Below are positions 59,961-64,000 of a DNA stretch of 64,000 nucleotides, one piece after another (within the stretch, counting starts at the first letter, position 1; each line of letters starts with the position of its first letter). Both the position numbers and the translations under genes were made by a program. The notes beneath the pieces were generated by a model. The model did no database searches and was not told where the DNA came from. It worked only from the letters and a program-made list of their open reading frames with translations. This stretch comes from Ovis canadensis (taxonomy: Eukaryota > Chordata > Mammalia > Artiodactyla > Bovidae): the NCBI RefSeq assembly GCF_042477335.2, contig NC_091263.1, forward strand, positions 74,946,501 through 75,010,500, read 5' to 3'.

Positions 59961-62900
59961 CGCCCCAGGGGATCATCGCCCGGTGCGGCGCATCCACTTT
60001 TTATGTTGTTAAAACTTTTGTTTCGTTTGAACTTCATGGTTGTATGAAGTTCTGAAACTCGTCTTCATCTTCAGATGGAGACTCCCGGCGAGGTGGGTTC
60101 GGTGGGTGAGTGTCCATGGACTCTCCGCCCGGATAGGCGGCTCCAGCAGCGGAGGGCATGTCCCTGCGAAGGAGAGGCTGGGGGGCCGGGGCCGGCTGCG
60201 GAGCCAAGGCAGGGAATGCGGGCATGTGGGAGGCTTCTGGAGGGCCTTCCTTAAAAGAGAAGCTGGCGTGTGCGCCGGGCGATTGGTTGATGTGTTGTGG
60301 ACCGGGAGTCCGCTCCGCATAGTGTCTGGGTTACCGACGTGTACTGGAATGAGGGATTCTGAAAGGGCGGAAGAAATGCCAGATGTTGGGGAATTCTCTC
60401 TGATCTTCCCCTGTGCCCTGGGCCGATCCTGTGCACCCCGTCTCCGTGGAGAGCCTGGTTGGAGAGCACTCTCTGTCCCGCACTCGGCACCTGAGGACGG
60501 CTTACAGACCGCTCTAGTGAAAAGCTCAGAGGGCGTCCTTCTGAGCACAGTGCTAGCAGGATCAGGAACCCACCTGCTTTGGGCACGGGGTCACCCTAGG
60601 GGTTTTGAGGTGAATGATCTGTGGGGAGTCTGTCCCCGGTGGGCGGAAGAGGGAGAGGGACCCGTGGAGTGTTCCAGGCCGCAGGGGCCTGAGGGCTGAC
60701 CCAGGTGGAGGCTGTGGGCTGCTGAGCTGCTCCAGCTGGGGAGGATTGAGGCACTGGGTCCGGGGGCTTCTCTGTCGGTTGGGGGAGGGTGTGTCTTGCT
60801 GAGGCAGACTCCAACTTTGCTTGTTTAGATGTGTCTACCTGACGGAGGGGCAACCCAAAGTGAGGAGTGGCCAGGGCCGCTGGGGAGAGACAGATGTGTA
60901 CGTGAGGAGGAGTGGGGGGCGTTTGGGGAGATGAGCTTTTCCCTGCTCATTGTCACTGGGGAGAGGAGGGGCGCCGGGCTCTGCACCCGTGGCGGCCCCA
61001 GGAGGGCTTGAGAGGGGCCATAGCGCCCACTGCTCACGGGCATCTTGCAGCCTCTTGGGTCTGCCGGCTGTGAGCACTGACCTTTCTGTCGAAGGAGAGC
61101 TGGTTGTTTAGTAGCCAAGTCTCGTCCAGCTCTGCTTCTCCATGGACAGCCTGCTTTTTCCACCAGGCTCCTCTGTCCATGGGATTTCCCAGGCAGGAAT
61201 ACTGGAGTGGGTTGCCATTGCCTTCTCCAGGGGATCTTCCTGATCCAGGGATCAAATCTGGGTCTCCTGCACTGCAGGAGGGGTTCTTTACTAGGGAGCC
61301 GCCAGGGAAGGAGCTGGTGGCTTCTAGCTCTCCCCAGTGGAGAGCTTAGTGATGTTTGAAGTCCCGTGGGTCAGCCTGGGTTGAAGATGCAGGTGGGAAG
61401 AGGCCGTGTAAGTGCAGAGGAGCCCGGTGACTCTTGACAGAGCAGGAAGCCCCAAGGAGACAGGCCAGAGGGAGGAGGGGCTCGCGGCAGGGGCCGCTCT
61501 GCCTCCGGGAGGACGTGCTCAGGGATGGGGGCTGGGCCTGACCCCGCAGCTGGGAGACCCTCAGGTGTCACTGCAGTGGCTGGCAGCCCTCTCAGGCTCA
61601 GCCCGACCAGACGGACTCTGGGTCCACTATCTGGTTCATCTTGTTGGGTTTACGGGTCGTTGAGTTCCCACCACACCTGGAGTGTCTGTCGTGCTGAGCT
61701 GAGAGCTGATGGCTGCCTCCGAGGACGACCGGGTGGCCACTTGGGGCAGGTGGCCTGTGAACTGCCCCGAGCCGCCCCGACTTTAGCCTCCAGGGAGGCC
61801 CTCACGTCCTCCTCCTGTCTGCCCTGGTGCCAGCGGCGCCCGGGGCGGTGACTGGGTTAGCTCTGTGACGTGCCTTCCGTCCCGCCAGTGAGCAGGCTCT
61901 GTGTTTCTCTGTTCAGGCTGCGAGAAGACGTTCATCACTGTGAGCGCTCTGTTTTCCCATAACCGGGCCCACTTCCGGGAACAAGAGCTCTTTTCCTGCT
62001 CCTTTCCGGGATGCAGCAAGCAGTACGACAAAGCCTGTCGCCTGAAAATCCACCTGAGAAGCCACACAGGTAACGAGCCAGGGACGCCCGGCCCCAGCCC
62101 GCCGTCTGCGCAGGTCCCGGTGGTAACCGTGAGTGTGGCTCTTCTTCCCTAAGGTGAGAGGCCTTTTATCTGTGACTCCGACAGTTGCAGCTGGACCTTC
62201 ACCAGCATGTCTAAGCTCTTGAGGCACAAGAGGTAACCTCGCATTTGGGTTGGATTCTTCGTTTCAAAACGACTGAGTTATTGTCAGTAGCAGAAGCCTG
62301 TGGATGGGATGATCCGTGGGTTTAAGTTATAAAAAACAAGTGTGGATAACTTGGAAAGTTCAGAAAGTTTATAAGAAGAAAAACACACAGAGTCCAATCA
62401 CTTTAAGGTAGCTTTTCTGTGTGTACTTGTTTTAAAGTTCAGTTGGTGTGCTTAACGCTCAGCTTGGTTTTCAGCAGAGCTGGGGTTGTAGACCGAGCCT
62501 CCCTCGTGCCACCGTCGTTTCTGTGGTGGTGGTGGTCCTTGAGGGTCCGGGCCTTGTGCAGGGGGCCCTCGGCGCTTGGCCTTTGTCCTGCGCTCGGCCT
62601 CTCAGCAGCTCTGACGCTGAAGCGCTTGTCCTCCTGTTTTGCCTGGGGGCCCAGAGAGCTGGGAGGCGTTCTGTCCTTCACCGCCGGGGCTGAGGGCGTC
62701 CATGTGGACAAAGACCGTGTGCGTGTCAGGCGAGGCCCCTGCCGCAGGGACAGCCTGTGTGGTGGTGGGTAGCTGAAGGGGAGAGGCGGCTGCTCCTTCC
62801 TGCGTGGAAGCTCTGAGTCTGACTGTGGTCGGTTCCATCAGGAAGGAGGACTTTGCCCGCGAGGGCTGGGGACCAAATCCCGGCTTCTCTGAGACGAGTC

Positions 62901-63134
62901 GTTTTCCCCTGCGGCGTGGAGAGCTCGTGGGTGGGTGCCTCAAGCAGAGCTGTGGCTGTGGGGGTGGCGCGCGTCGTCACCCTCACTGCCGTCTGTCCCG
63001 CAGGAAGCACGATGACGACCGCCGGTTCCCCTGCCCCGTCGAGGGCTGTGGCAAGTCTTTCACCCGGGCCGACCACCTGAAGGGCCACAGCGTCACCCAC
63101 CTGGGCACCAAGCCCTTCGCCTGTCCTGTGGAAG
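58856..63134 (+). CDS. ZXDC: ZXDC, C2H2 zinc finger protein of the ZXD family, first four coding exons
   Basis: Coding exons are 58856-59687, 61917-62069, 62154-62232 and 63004-63134 (phases consistent); the gene continues off the right edge. About 398 residues are visible of a protein that is about 858 in human. ZXDC is a nuclear protein that works with CIITA and ZXDA to activate MHC class II and other genes. After a Gly/Ala/Pro-rich N-terminus come tandem C2H2 fingers: YRCPEPQCALAF...H (Cys152, Cys157, His170, His174), then fingers starting at Cys185, Cys215, Cys245 and Cys274, then SCSFPGCSKQYD, ICDSDSCSWTF and CPVEGCGKSFTRADHLKGH. Eight are complete and a ninth begins (FACPVEG). TGKPF-like linkers are mostly atypical, as in the family. 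The ATG is chosen because MDAPALL aligns with human MDLPALL. The N-terminus looks shorter than human. Confidence 0.96.
60020..60058. repeat. Short perfect inverted repeat (hairpin) in ZXDC intron 1
   Basis: GAACTTCAT (60029-60037) and ATGAAGTTC (60044-60052) are perfect arms around a 6-base loop. An outer pair, GTTTC (60020-60024) and GAAAC (60054-60058), extends the stem across a small internal loop. Confidence 0.9.
61109..61315 (-). mobile_element. Bov-tA SINE, antisense, ZXDC intron 1
   Basis: The sequence 'caggctcctctgtccatggg', 'aatactggagtgggttgcca', 'ccaggggatcttcctgatcc' and 'gggtctcctgcactgcagga' followed by 'gagccgccagggaagg' is a Bov-tA read in reverse. The tail region at the left is rearranged. 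Confidence 0.9.
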
Positions 63135-64000
63135 GTGGGTGTGAGCAGCCCCACGGCTGCCTGGCGCTGTGGGTGGAAGTGTCTGAGGTGCCACGTGGGC
63201 CGGGGCGTGGGGTGGCTCGGCTGGTCCTAGCCGGGGGCGAGCATTCTGGGAGCAGAGTGCTAGCAAGCAGGTGCAGAGTCCGACCGCTGGAGCCAGGGCC
63301 GGGGGCTGTGGCTCTGCCGAGTCCCCGCTGGCCTGACGCTGTGAGGATTTGGCGTCATACTGTGGGGAAAGTGCCGTTCAGGGAGACGCTGCAGACCCAC
63401 CTGAAGCTGAGCGTTCCCTGGAGCATGGCCAAGGCACCCCGGTGGTCTAACCAGACGCAGACCGGCGTCTCCGCAGGGCTCCAGCTGGGGGCGGGCCGCA
63501 GGCGCACAGCCAACGAGTGGGGTGCTGGGGACGTGGCGGCAGCCACCCAGACTGTGCTGGGGCGGGGCGGGGAGGGGTTGGAGACAGAAGCACCAGGGGG
63601 TGGGCTGAAGACGGCCTGGCCCGGCGGGGCTTCTCCTGGCAAGTGTGAGCGGCCCCGGGAAGGTGGGCAGGAGTTGGGGTCCGCAGGGATGTTTGTCGCT
63701 AGAGGGTGGTTGCCGCCTTCCCTTGGGTGGGGTAGCTTGGCAGAAGCGTGAGGACTGTGGGCATGTCTTTGTGAGGGTGTGATGCGAGTCTCGGTAGACC
63801 GCTGCACTCAGGAAGAGGTGGTCGTTGACACGTGGACACACGCATGTGCTGCTGAGCATGGAGGGAACCTGGGCGAAAGTGAGATCCTTCGGGCTGGCTG
63901 AAAGCTTCATTCAGCTTTTAAGTAAAAATGAAAGACACGTTTCTCACATTCACCAAGAACTCTATCGAACTCTTTACTCCCCATTTTGTTCAGCTACCTT
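63135..64000 (+). other. ZXDC intron 4, incomplete
   Basis: It starts at the GT of 63135. No further ZXDC exon is recognised before the window ends. Some G-rich sequence, no repeat I can name. Confidence 0.7.

Larger units (their letters stand above)
59688..61916 (+). other. ZXDC intron 1
   Basis: This 2.2 kb intron leaves the CpG island at its start. It contains a strong hairpin (60020-60058) and an antisense Bov-tA (61109-61315). No further exon seen. Confidence 0.8.

Overview
This window is mammalian nuclear DNA from a ruminant, most likely a bovid. The genes are split by GT-AG introns. The intervening DNA carries ruminant-specific Bov-tA and Bov-A2 SINEs, BovB LINE pieces in both orientations, a bovine-type L1 3' end and CHR-type SINEs, over a background of older L1, L2, MIR and MER5-like remnants. 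I cannot tell the exact species from the sequence alone.

The gene order matches the human 3q21.3 neighbourhood as I remember it. (1) Positions 444-4507, plus strand: the last three coding exons of TXNRD3, a selenoprotein ending Gly-Cys-Sec-Gly, where the Sec codon is an in-frame TGA. (2) 12894-14588, plus strand: a three-exon orthologue of the uncharacterised human C3orf22. (3) 15895-22308, minus strand: CHST13, chondroitin 4-O-sulfotransferase 3, complete in three coding exons. It is tail-to-tail with C3orf22 and head-to-head with UROC1. (4) 25671-53079, plus strand: UROC1, urocanate hydratase, complete in 20 coding exons (675 residues by my splicing). (5) 58856-63134, plus strand: the first four coding exons of ZXDC, a C2H2 zinc-finger protein that continues past the right edge. 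These are neighbours rather than a pathway: redox selenoenzyme, uncharacterised protein, Golgi sulfotransferase, liver histidine catabolism and transcription cofactor.

Between and within the genes are degraded L1 copies (5.6-8.15 kb, 11.68-11.92 kb, 18.2 kb, 45.3-46.95 kb, 56.05-57.32 kb), a 1.56 kb antisense BovB in UROC1 intron 14, and several GC-rich minisatellites. The most notable minisatellite is a four-unit array in UROC1 intron 16 that carries a perfect NRF1-type palindrome in every unit.

I found no bacterial-style operon, CRISPR array or new multi-gene system. The points most worth checking are the recoded TGA and its unlocated SECIS, the C3orf22 gene that no long ORF reveals, the NRF1-motif minisatellite, the ZXDC promoter architecture, and two duplicated intergenic segments of unknown family.
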